8,852 nucleotides of DNA from an uncultured Oscillospiraceae bacterium (GTDB lineage Bacteria; Bacillota; Clostridia; Oscillospirales; Oscillospiraceae), in the NCBI GenBank assembly GCA_934646185.1, contig CAKUEH010000057.1, positions 1-8,852 on the forward strand. The letters are read 5' to 3'. The notes under the pieces were generated by a model, which saw nothing but the letters and a program-made list of their open reading frames with translations, had not been told where the DNA came from and made no database searches. Positions 1-5,716 of this stretch are shown here, in pieces (position 1 is the stretch's first letter; every line of letters begins with the position of its first letter). Both the position numbers and the translations under genes were made by a program.

Positions 1-203
1 GCGTGGCCCATGTGCAGCGCGCCGTTGGAGAACGGAGGGCCGTCGTGCAGGGCAAAGAGGGGCTTGCCCTCGTTCTTTTTGAGCAGCTCGTTGTAAAGAT
101 CGAGCGCCTGCCAGTTTTTCAGCATATCCGGCTCGCGCATCGGAAGACCGCCGCGCATCGGAAAACCGGACTTGTTCATGTTGAGCGTCTGTTTGTATTC
201 CAT
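1..203 (-). CDS. ileS: Isoleucyl-tRNA synthetase, N-terminal fragment (continues past the left edge)
   Basis: Class I aminoacyl-tRNA synthetase that charges tRNA-Ile with isoleucine in the cytoplasm. Only the first 67 codons are in the window. The protein starts MEYKQTLNMNKSGFPMRGGL and runs through a REPDML segment to LHDGPPFSNGALHMGH. The HMGH at residues 64-67 is the class I HIGH ATP-binding motif, and the LHDGPP..NG context before it is typical of the IleRS/ValRS/LeuRS group. The opening NMNKSGFPMRGGLPMREP matches IleRS as I remember it. The ATG at 203 is preceded by an AGGAGG box (208-213) only 4 nt away, which fixes the start. Identification as IleRS rather than ValRS is backed independently by the upstream T-box, whose specifier codon is AUC (Ile). 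The C-terminal part, including the KMSKS loop and anticodon-binding domain, lies outside. Confidence 0.95.
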   Translation of the reverse strand, partial: MEYKQTLNMNKSGFPMRGGLPMREPDMLKNWQALDLYNELLKKNEGKPLFALHDGPPFSNGALHMGH

Positions 204-215
204 AATTCCTCCTGC

Positions 216-249
216 AAAAACAAAGCGCCCCGAGCCTTGGCTCAGGGCG
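216..249 (-). terminator. Intrinsic terminator of the ileS T-box leader
   Basis: On the minus strand, CGCCCTGAGCC and GGCTCGGGGCG form an 11-bp stem with one G-U pair and a minimal AA turn (in practice a 10-bp stem with a 4-nt loop). It is followed by CTTTGTTTTTG. It sits directly after the T-box sequence and before the ileS ribosome binding site. This is where an alternative terminator is expected in a transcription-attenuating T-box. Confidence 0.9.
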
Positions 250-460
250 ATAAATGACCGCGGTACCACCTGAATTCCCGCGCATCCAAAACGCGCGGAC
301 ACTCGTCTTCTGTAACGGGAAGTCCCGTCCGGGCTTACTCTTTCGTTCGGCCCGGCTGCTCCAAGGGGATCTTCGGGGGCTCTTTGCCGCTGCCTTACAC
401 CGACCGGCAGCTCTCTTCGCGCGTCAAAACCCCGTACTTGTCCTTTTCATCGCATATATC
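250..460 (-). ncRNA. T-box riboswitch (tRNA-Ile responsive) controlling ileS
   Basis: The leader RNA binds uncharged tRNA-Ile and lets transcription continue into ileS. The conserved T-box core AGGTGGTACCGCG lies at 259-271 on the minus strand. Its UGGU bulge (265-268) can pair with the tRNA ACCA end, so the discriminator base would be A, as in tRNA-Ile. Stem I is recognisable. An AGTA motif (435-438) and an ATC specifier (368-370) lie on opposite strands of a loop closed by CGGGG (430-434) and CCCCG (374-378). The AGAGAG box (411-416) and the GGTGTAAGGCAG apical element follow the 5' strand, and the specifier is followed by CCCCTTGGAGC. Low isoleucyl-tRNA charging should favour the antiterminator over the terminator at 216-249. 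The 5' end is estimated from the promoter at 467-495. Confidence 0.95.
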
Positions 461-466
461 AGCTAT

Positions 467-495
467 AGTGTACCCATTTTTCCCGCGCTTGTCAA
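467..495 (-). promoter_or_regulatory. Promoter of the ileS T-box transcript
   Basis: On the minus strand TTGACA (490-495, a perfect -35) is followed after exactly 17 nt by TACACT (467-472, 4 of 6 matches to TATAAT). The predicted transcript would start near 460, just before Stem I of the T-box. It is divergent from the promoter at 551-579. Confidence 0.8.
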
Positions 496-550
496 GGAAA
501 CTCCCCGCAAAAATTCAAAAATTGTTTCAATTTGAACCGCGCTGTCCAGA

Positions 551-579
551 TTGCAAACCGCGTGCGCATGTGGTATGCT
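551..579 (+). promoter_or_regulatory. Promoter of the isomerase / lipid kinase / acetyltransferase operon
   Basis: TTGCAA (551-556) and TATGCT (574-579) are separated by 17 nt. The -10 is extended by a TGG directly upstream (571-573). Each hexamer matches the sigma-A consensus at 4 of 6 positions, and the extended TG would compensate. The expected start is near 586, giving a leader of about 20-30 nt. No other regulatory structure is evident in that leader. Confidence 0.6.
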
Positions 580-598
580 TAGTGGACACCAACAATAT

Positions 599-604
599 GG
601 GAGG
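599..604 (+). promoter_or_regulatory. Ribosome binding site that decides the isomerase start
   Basis: GGGAGG lies only 2 nt before the ATG at 607 but 11 nt before the in-frame ATG at 616. A 2-nt gap is too short for efficient initiation, while 11 nt is at the long end of the normal range. The second ATG is therefore favoured. Confidence 0.55.
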
Positions 605-615
605 CAATGACACAC

Positions 616-2070
616 ATGGACGACAACACCAATCTGACGCCGGAGCAGACCGACATGCAGACCGGCGCGGAAGTTTCCTTTACCATCACCGGCGAAGACG
701 CCGAAGCGCAGGAGGCGCTGAACGCAAAAAAGCCGGGAAAGAAAAAATCTCCCCTGCCGTGGATCATCGGCGGCGCGGCCGTTGTAATCGCCGCGGCGCT
801 CGTGCTGATCCTCGCGCTGAAGCCGAAAACGGTCAGCCCGGATGCGGAGCAGCCCGGCGATCCAGCGATCTCCGAGCCTGCCGATACCCCCGACGGCACC
901 GACAGCACCCAGCCTGGCGACCAGACCCCCGCGCAGGACGATACGCAGACCGGCGAAGAGACCGACGGCGAGCAGACCGAGCCCGCGGGCAACGGCGTGA
1001 GCTACACCGTAAGCGCGGACGAGCTGACGGAGGACGTTCTGGGCCGCGAGATCGCCGTGTGCGGCGACGACCGTCTGACGAACCGCGAGCTTCCGTATTA
1101 CTACTGGCAGCAGTATTATTCCCTCATGAACAACTACGGCAGCTACGCCTCGTATTTTATCGACTCCGCCACGCCGTTTGACCAGCAGATGTGCATGTTC
1201 GACGACACGCTCACCTGGCAGCAGTATTTCCTGCAGGCGGCCATCATGAATTACGAAAACGTCTCCGCCGTCTGGCAGGACGCCCGGCTCAACGGCTTCC
1301 AGCTGAGCCAGGAGGATCAGGACTATCTGGCCGATCTCGGCAATCAGATCACGCTGGCCGCCGCAAACTACGGCTTCGGCAGCGCCGACGAATATCTCCA
1401 GACCGCCTACGGCCCGGCCGCCGCAATGACCTCCTACCGCGAGTTTGTCGAGCGGCAAATGACCGCCTCGGCCTATCTGCAGGCGTGCGTCGACGAGAAG
1501 ACCTACACGGAAGACGATATCAGCAAGTATTTTGACGACAACGCCGAGACCTACGCCAGCAGCGGCATCGAAAAATCCGACGTGAAGATGGTGAACGTGC
1601 GCCACATCCTCATCCAGCCCGAGGGCAAGAACGACGACGGCACCTACACCGACGAAGCGTGGGCCGAGGCCGAGAAGAAGGCCAACGAGCTGCTGACCGA
1701 GTGGAAAAACGGCGAGCACACCGAGGATTCCTTCGCATTCATGGCCGCGGAGAGCTCCGCCGATCCCGGCAGCGCGACGAACGGCGGACTGTACGAGGAT
1801 ATCTATCCCGGCCAGATGGTCGATGCATTCGACGCATGGTGCTTTGACGCGGCCCGCAAGCCCGGCGACACCGGCATCGTCAAGACCGATTACGGCTATC
1901 ACATCATGTACTTCGTCTCCACGGGTGAGCATGCGTACTGGTATGCGTGCGCGGAGAACGACTATCTGAACGAGCTCTCCGTGAGCGTCCTGCAGGAGCT
2001 CTCCGCAAAGTTCACGTCCGAGGATACCGAGCAGAACGCGGCCATCGTCGACGTCATGCAGCAGGACTGA
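616..2070 (+). CDS. Membrane-anchored parvulin-type peptidyl-prolyl cis-trans isomerase (PrsA/SurA-like)
   Basis: Probable extracytoplasmic foldase that assists folding of exported proteins on the outer face of the membrane. Numbering from the ATG at 616 (484 residues), it has a short acidic N-terminus, a KKPGKKK stop-transfer cluster, and one membrane helix at about 48-69 (WIIGGAAVVIAAALVLILAL). A Pro/Asp/Gly/Thr-rich low-complexity linker follows at about 70-127. Next comes a SurA/PrsA-like helical chaperone region rich in Tyr and Gln, and a PPIC rotamase domain at about 323-437. The PPIC domain shows the VRHIL motif near 328-332, the ADPGSATNGG segment, and the closing YGYHI near 426-430. 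Positive residues before the helix predict an inside-to-outside topology. No lipobox is seen, unlike classical lipoprotein PrsA. An ATG at 607 would add three residues but lies too close to the GGGAGG. It heads an operon, with the lipid kinase starting 25 nt after its stop. Confidence 0.88.
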   Translation: MDDNTNLTPEQTDMQTGAEVSFTITGEDAEAQEALNAKKPGKKKSPLPWIIGGAAVVIAAALVLILALKPKTVSPDAEQPGDPAISEPADTPDGTDSTQPGDQTPAQDDTQTGEETDGEQTEPAGNGVSYTVSADELTEDVLGREIAVCGDDRLTNRELPYYYWQQYYSLMNNYGSYASYFIDSATPFDQQMCMFDDTLTWQQYFLQAAIMNYENVSAVWQDARLNGFQLSQEDQDYLADLGNQITLAAANYGFGSADEYLQTAYGPAAAMTSYREFVERQMTASAYLQACVDEKTYTEDDISKYFDDNAETYASSGIEKSDVKMVNVRHILIQPEGKNDDGTYTDEAWAEAEKKANELLTEWKNGEHTEDSFAFMAAESSADPGSATNGGLYEDIYPGQMVDAFDAWCFDAARKPGDTGIVKTDYGYHIMYFVSTGEHAYWYACAENDYLNELSVSVLQELSAKFTSEDTEQNAAIVDVMQQD

Positions 2071-2095
2071 CAGCCTGCCCGGAGGATCCCCACGC

Positions 2096-2989
2096 ATGAA
2101 ACGCTTACTGTTTTTCATCAATCCGAACGCGGGCCACGCCGAAATCCGCAGCTCGCTTATGGACGTGCTGCAGATCTTCTGCAAGGCCGGGTACGCGCCC
2201 ACGATCCACATGACCTCCGGCCCGCGCGATATCACCCGGCAGATCGCCGAACGCGGGCCGCAGTATGATCTGCTCGTCTGCACGGGCGGCGACGGGACGC
2301 TCAACGAGGCCGTGTCCGGCCTCATGGCGCTGCCGTATGAAAAGCGGCCCCCGCTGGGCTATATCCCCGGCGGTACGGTCAACGACGTGGCCTCTACGCT
2401 GGGCCTGTCCAAGGATCCCATCCGCGCCGCGCAGGAGATTGTGGCGGGCCGGCTGTACCCGCTGGACATCGGCTCGTTCGGGCCGGACCGGTTCTTTACC
2501 TACGTCGCCGCCTTCGGCATCTTTACGGACGTGCCGTATGAGACGCCGCAGGAGGACAAGCGCATCTGGGGCCGTCTCGCGTACATCATGAACGGCGCGG
2601 GCGCGCTCGGGCGGCTGAAGCCCACGCATGTGCGCGTCTATTACGAGGGCCGGAAGGAGGAGGCCGACGTGCTCGTCGGCCTCGTGACCAGCACGACCTC
2701 CGTCGGCGGCTTCAAGGCCACGAAGGATCTCGGCATCTCACTCAACGACGGTCTGTATGAGATGATCCTCGTGCGCGCGACGAAAAACCTCGCGGAGTTC
2801 AATCTGGCCGCGACGCGCGCGCTGCGTCTGGACTTCGACAACGATTCGTTCATCTCCGCGCAGACCGGCGCGCTGCGCTTTGAGTTTGACGAGCCGGTCT
2901 CGTGGACGGTCGACGGCGAATTCGGCGGCAGCGTCACCGAGGTCGAGATCCACAACGAGCACCGCGCGATCGACATCGTAGTTCCGTAA
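2096..2989 (+). CDS. Diacylglycerol kinase-family lipid kinase (DagK/YegS-like)
   Basis: ATP-dependent lipid kinase. By family it most likely phosphorylates diacylglycerol to phosphatidate at the cytoplasmic face of the membrane, returning diacylglycerol to phospholipid synthesis. The length of 297 residues is typical. Visible motifs are the N-terminal FFINPNAGH (residues 7-14), the nucleotide-binding GGDGTLNE (64-71), and PGGTVND (91-97, the family's GT.ND motif). Further on are a NDGLYEMILV strand near 217-226 and the C-terminal WTVDGEFGG (270-278), which supplies the conserved Asp of the active site. There is no signal peptide or membrane helix, consistent with a soluble DgkB/YegS-type enzyme. 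GGAGG at 2081-2085 precedes the ATG by 10 nt. The gene is cotranscribed with the upstream foldase and overlaps nothing. Exact lipid specificity (diacylglycerol versus another lipid alcohol) cannot be read from the sequence. Confidence 0.92.
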   Translation: MKRLLFFINPNAGHAEIRSSLMDVLQIFCKAGYAPTIHMTSGPRDITRQIAERGPQYDLLVCTGGDGTLNEAVSGLMALPYEKRPPLGYIPGGTVNDVASTLGLSKDPIRAAQEIVAGRLYPLDIGSFGPDRFFTYVAAFGIFTDVPYETPQEDKRIWGRLAYIMNGAGALGRLKPTHVRVYYEGRKEEADVLVGLVTSTTSVGGFKATKDLGISLNDGLYEMILVRATKNLAEFNLAATRALRLDFDNDSFISAQTGALRFEFDEPVSWTVDGEFGGSVTEVEIHNEHRAIDIVVP

Positions 2990-3002
2990 AGGAGGCGGCA
3001 GC

Positions 3003-3569
3003 ATGCAGCTTCGATTTGCAGACGAGCGCGACACGGCGGCTTGTCTTGCCATTTACGCACAGTATATCGACACCTCTATCACGTTCGAGACGGCGCTGCC
3101 GTCCGAGGAGGAGTTTGCCGGGCGCATCCGCAGCTACGGCGCGGTCTATCCATGGCTGATCGCGGAGGAGGACGGCGAAATTCTCGCCTACGCCTATGCC
3201 CACCGCGCGCAGGAGCGCGCGGCCTACGGCTGGAACGCGGAGCTTTCCGTCTACGTTTCCAAAGACGCGGCCGGAAGGGGTCTCGGCACGAGGCTCTACC
3301 GGGCGCTTCTGGCGCTGCTCAAAGAGCAGGGCGTCCGCACGGCCTACGGCGTCGTGACCATGCCGAACGACGCGAGCGCCGCCCTGCACCGGAAGCTGGG
3401 CTTCCGGCAGCTCGGAGTCTACCACAACACCGGCTACAAAAAAGGCAGCTGGCGCGACGTGGTCTGGTTCGAGAAGCACATCGGCTCGTTTGACGGCGTG
3501 CCGGAGCCGCTGCGCCCCATCGGGCAGATCGCAGACCGCGAAGCGGTTTTGCAGGCATACGGCGAATAA
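3003..3569 (+). CDS. GNAT N-acetyltransferase, phosphinothricin/methionine-sulfoximine acetyltransferase-like
   Basis: Cytoplasmic acetyl-CoA-dependent N-acetyltransferase of the GNAT fold, 188 residues. It begins LRFADERDTAACLAIY, typical of PAT-type members. E80 sits in AELSVYVSKDAAGRG, and GRGLGTRL (residues 91-98) is the acetyl-CoA pyrophosphate-binding loop of motif A. NDAS..LHRKLGF (122-134) is motif B, and GYKKGSWRDVVWFEK (144-158) is the characteristic C-terminal signature of the bar/pat/YncA group. Characterised relatives acetylate small amines such as phosphinothricin, methionine sulfoximine or methionine sulfone. The natural substrate here is unknown. AAGGAGG ends at 2995, 7 nt before the ATG, and the gap to the upstream stop is 13 nt, so it is the third gene of the operon. 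A tail of about 28 residues follows the signature and carries no recognised motif. Confidence 0.88.
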   Translation: MQLRFADERDTAACLAIYAQYIDTSITFETALPSEEEFAGRIRSYGAVYPWLIAEEDGEILAYAYAHRAQERAAYGWNAELSVYVSKDAAGRGLGTRLYRALLALLKEQGVRTAYGVVTMPNDASAALHRKLGFRQLGVYHNTGYKKGSWRDVVWFEKHIGSFDGVPEPLRPIGQIADREAVLQAYGE

Positions 3570-3611
3570 AGAGCCGTTTCATCTGTTGTGCCGCAATTCC
3601 TCAGATTCGCT

Positions 3612-3718
3612 TGTAGGGGCGGACGACCCTGTCCGCCCGCAGAAAGCAGCGCTTTTCTTCGAAAATTCAGGCGAATCCGCAACATTGAAAGGGCCGACAG
3701 AGTCGTCGGCCCCTACAG
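3612..3718. repeat. Composite inverted palindromic repeat (two hairpin units facing each other)
   Basis: The left unit (3612-3638) begins TGTAGGGGCGGACGAC. The right unit (3691-3718) is its near-exact reverse complement and ends GTCGGCCCCTACAG. Each unit alone forms an 8-bp hairpin: GGGCGGAC/GTCCGCCC (3617-3624 with 3631-3638) and GGGCCGAC/GTCGGCCC (3691-3698 with 3705-3712), each with a 6-nt loop. The two can also pair with each other across a 52-nt spacer (3639-3690). The arrangement resembles a REP/BIME pair or a small non-autonomous element. No target-site duplication was found at its edges and no coding content is credible. It fills most of the 3570-3772 gap, in which I see no gene. Confidence 0.8.
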
Positions 3719-3772
3719 GGATCCCGCGTGTCGTACACTGCTTTACGCAAATCAGACTTTTTGACAAGTCAT

Positions 3773-3808
3773 AGCCCATGGATGCAAGCGCATCCATGGG
3801 CTGCTTTT
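3773..3808 (+). terminator. Intrinsic terminator of the isomerase-kinase-acetyltransferase operon
   Basis: A perfect 13-bp stem, AGCCCATGGATGC (3773-3785) with GCATCCATGGGCT (3790-3802), has an AAGC loop and is followed by GCTTTTCTGTTT. The T-tract favours plus-strand use. It also abuts the stop of the convergent amidase gene (3813) and could halt minus-strand transcripts too, but the minus-strand tail (ATGACTTG) is poor in T. Confidence 0.82.
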
Positions 3809-3812
3809 CTGT

Positions 3813-4571
3813 TTATTCGTTCAGCGGCATGACGCCGAGCTGGACCTCGGCGATGGAGGCGAAGCCGTACAGATCGCCCGCGCGGACGGTGTACCAGCCG
3901 TTGAAATCCCCGAGCACCGTGACCGCCGTCCCGTTCGGCACCTGCGCGAGGATCTCCGCGTCCGTCTGCGGGTACGAGCGCAGCGCCATGTATCCGTTCT
4001 CGCCCGCGGCCTCGGCGTCAAATTCGTCGCCGGGCGTCAGGAACGGGACGCCGAAATACTCCGTCACGCCGAGGGCCAGCACCCGCGCGATCTCGTCCAG
4101 ATTGCCCGTCAGCCAGTTTGCGTCCTCCGTGTTGTCGTGGTATCCGAGCTCGGCCAGAACGGCCGGGGCCCGCGTCCGGCGCAGCTCGCCGATGACCGTC
4201 GACGAGCGCGCCTGCACCCGGTCGGGGAGCGGATAGACGGGCCTGATGTTGTCGACGAGAATATTCGCCATGCGCAGCCCCGCCTCGCTCGTCGGATAAT
4301 AGTAAATGTCGACGCCGCGCAGCCGTCCGGACAGCGCCTGCGGCGCGGCGTTCGAGTGCAGCGCCAGATGGAAATCCTGCCGGGATGCGTTGGAGTCGCG
4401 GATGGACTGCGCGGCGCTGCCGTCCGGATCGTTGCGCGTGACGGTGATGCCGCTCGCGTGCAGATACGGCATCATCTCATCGGCCAGCGCGTTCATCCAG
4501 TACCGCTCGTCGCCGGTCGTGATATAGGGATTGAAATACTGCGTGGACGGACTCAAGAATAAAAATGGCAT
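3813..4571 (-). CDS. N-acetylmuramoyl-L-alanine amidase (amidase_3-like) with C-terminal SH3 domain
   Basis: Predicted cell-wall hydrolase that cleaves the amide between N-acetylmuramic acid and L-alanine of peptidoglycan, 252 residues. The amidase_3 fold covers about 1-178. E22 (GDERYW) fits the second zinc ligand, H72 in LALHSNAAP the third, and E141 in PAVLAELGYHDN the catalytic Glu. The expected N-terminal DPGHGG is replaced by LSPSTQ (residues 6-11), so the first His ligand is absent. I recall Clostridia homologues with the same SPSTQ opening, which also supports the ATG at 4571. A bacterial SH3 domain follows at about 193-246 (GYMALRSYP through GWYTVR and YGFASI), likely for wall binding. 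There is no signal peptide, so export, if any, needs lysis or another route. The RBS is weak (AGGAA about 7 nt upstream). It is transcribed away from the exonuclease gene. Confidence 0.85.
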   Translation of the reverse strand: MPFLFLSPSTQYFNPYITTGDERYWMNALADEMMPYLHASGITVTRNDPDGSAAQSIRDSNASRQDFHLALHSNAAPQALSGRLRGVDIYYYPTSEAGLRMANILVDNIRPVYPLPDRVQARSSTVIGELRRTRAPAVLAELGYHDNTEDANWLTGNLDEIARVLALGVTEYFGVPFLTPGDEFDAEAAGENGYMALRSYPQTDAEILAQVPNGTAVTVLGDFNGWYTVRAGDLYGFASIAEVQLGVMPLNE

Positions 4572-4605
4572 ATGTCGGTTCCTGCCTTCCCTGATTTGCT
4601 GGCAT

Positions 4606-4634
4606 ATTCTATGCGGACGCCGTTTTTTTGTTTA
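4606..4634 (-). promoter_or_regulatory. Promoter of the amidase gene
   Basis: On the minus strand TAAACA (4629-4634, 4 of 6 matches) is followed after 17 nt by TAGAAT (4606-4611, 5 of 6 matches). This gives a leader of about 25-30 nt before the ATG at 4571. Its -35 box overlaps that of the divergent promoter at 4631-4659. Confidence 0.6.
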
Positions 4635-4659
4635 CAGTCCGCCGAGTTTGTGATACCAT
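4631..4659 (+). promoter_or_regulatory. Promoter of the exonuclease gene
   Basis: TTTACA (4631-4636, 5 of 6 matches) is followed after 17 nt by TACCAT (4654-4659, 4 of 6 matches), with an extending TGA directly before the -10. It faces away from the amidase promoter and shares four bases of the -35 region with it. Confidence 0.65.
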
Positions 4660-4688
4660 AGCTGTTAGACAAGAAGGAGTTTGACGCT

Positions 4689-5672
4689 ATGCAGTATATT
4701 ATTCTGGATATGGAGTGGAACCAGCCGTGGCCGGGGTCATACAGCGCGAAAAAGGCGCTGCCGTCGCCGATGCGCGGCGAGATCGTGCAGATCGGCGCCG
4801 TGCGCATGACGCAGGAGCAGCAGATCGCGGACGAGTTCCAGATCCTCATCCGGCCCAAATATTTTAAGAAAATGAACCACAAGGTCGCCTCGCTCACCGG
4901 CATCCGCGACAGTCTGCTGCGCGAAAAGGGCGTGAGCTTTCCGGAGGCCGCGGCGCAGTTTGAAGCCTGGTGCGGCAAAGACTGCGTGTTTCTGACGTGG
5001 GGGTTCGACGATATCACGATTCTGCGGGAAAATCTCGCGGTGTTCGGGCTCGAGAGCGGATGGACGGCGCGCTGGTACAACGCGCAGCTGATCTTCAACG
5101 CGCAGACCGACGGCTCCGGCGCGCAGAAGGCGCTCTCGACGGCCATGCAGATGATGGACATTGCCCCCACCCGCGCCGCGCACGACGCGCTGGGCGACGC
5201 GTACCACACGGCGCTCGTCTGCCAGAAGCTGCGTCTCGCGGAGGGCATCGCCGCGTATGAGGCCGCCGTGCAGGCGCACGAAAACGGCTTCCACGGCGCG
5301 GAGCTGCCCGGCTGCGTGCAGCGGGCCGTGTTCCACGGCTACGCCGACAAGACCGCCGCGCTGGGCGCGATGAGCGGCAGAGAAAACCGCTGCCCCGTCT
5401 GCGGCGGACAGATGACGGCCGGAAAATGGTACACGCAGCAGGGGCGGCGCTATCTGACCCGCGCCAGCTGCGAGACGGACGGCGAGTTTTACATCCGCGT
5501 CCGGCTCGTGCAGGAGGACGGCGCGCTGCGCGTCAGCCGTCTGGTCTACGAGCCGACCGAGCTGGTCGCAAAGAGTTACGCCGCGCTCAGCCAGAAGCCC
5601 CGCCCGCGCCGCGCCCGCCGCCGCAGACCCGCCCGCGTCAAAGCAAAGCCCGCGGAACCGAAAAATGGATAA
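4689..5672 (+). CDS. DEDDh-type 3'-5' exonuclease (RNase T/KapD/DnaQ-like) with C-terminal Cys module
   Basis: Predicted metal-dependent 3'-5' exonuclease acting on RNA or DNA, 327 residues. The exonuclease fold spans about 1-190. D7 and E9 (LDMEWN) form Exo I, D107 or D108 (TWGFDDI) belongs to Exo II, and H165 with D170 (AAHDALGDAYHTA) form the DEDDh Exo III. The overall look (YIILDMEWNQP, GEIVQIGAV, WGFDD) resembles the ERI-1/KapD branch rather than replicative DnaQ. After it come CPVCGG (C235, C238) and a third Cys at 261 followed by ETDGEFYIR, a zinc-ribbon-like unit with no obvious fourth Cys. The protein ends in an Arg/Lys-rich tail (about 303-320, RPRRARRRRPARVKAK), plausibly for nucleic acid binding. 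AAGGAG at 4674-4679 lies 9 nt before the ATG. It is monocistronic, closed by the terminator at 5674-5707. The substrate cannot be decided from sequence. Confidence 0.87.
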   Translation: MQYIILDMEWNQPWPGSYSAKKALPSPMRGEIVQIGAVRMTQEQQIADEFQILIRPKYFKKMNHKVASLTGIRDSLLREKGVSFPEAAAQFEAWCGKDCVFLTWGFDDITILRENLAVFGLESGWTARWYNAQLIFNAQTDGSGAQKALSTAMQMMDIAPTRAAHDALGDAYHTALVCQKLRLAEGIAAYEAAVQAHENGFHGAELPGCVQRAVFHGYADKTAALGAMSGRENRCPVCGGQMTAGKWYTQQGRRYLTRASCETDGEFYIRVRLVQEDGALRVSRLVYEPTELVAKSYAALSQKPRPRRARRRRPARVKAKPAEPKNG

Positions 5673-5673
5673 T

Positions 5674-5707
5674 AAAAAGGGGAAGGCCCGCGGGCCCTCC
5701 CTTTTTT
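5674..5707. terminator. Bidirectional terminator between exonuclease and carbamate kinase genes
   Basis: GGG-A-A-GGCC (5680-5688) pairs with GGCC-C-TCCC (5693-5701) around a CGCG loop, with one A-C mismatch. The stem is flanked by an A-run (5674-5678) and a T-run (5702-5707), so each strand has a stem followed by T residues. It lies between the exonuclease stop (5672) and the arcC stop (5717) of two convergent units. Confidence 0.88.
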
Positions 5708-5716
5708 ATGTGGATC

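Noticed and set aside
254..1181. Open frames across the T-box leader and into the isomerase 5' region
   Set aside because: The sequence there is explained by the T-box RNA, two promoters and the in-frame isomerase. The alternative frames give Arg-rich shadow translations.
463..2325. 620-codon open frame on the minus strand, antisense to the isomerase and the start of the lipid kinase
   Set aside because: Its translation is low-complexity Val/Leu/Gly/Arg-rich with no recognisable domain, while the plus strand encodes a clear PPIC protein. It is a typical shadow frame of GC-rich coding DNA and also runs into the ileS promoter.
3490..3797. Short open frames across the repeat region after the acetyltransferase
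   Set aside because: They run through palindromic repeats and a terminator, have no ribosome binding site at a useful distance, and their peptides mirror the inverted repeat (GADDPVRP and GADDSVGP).
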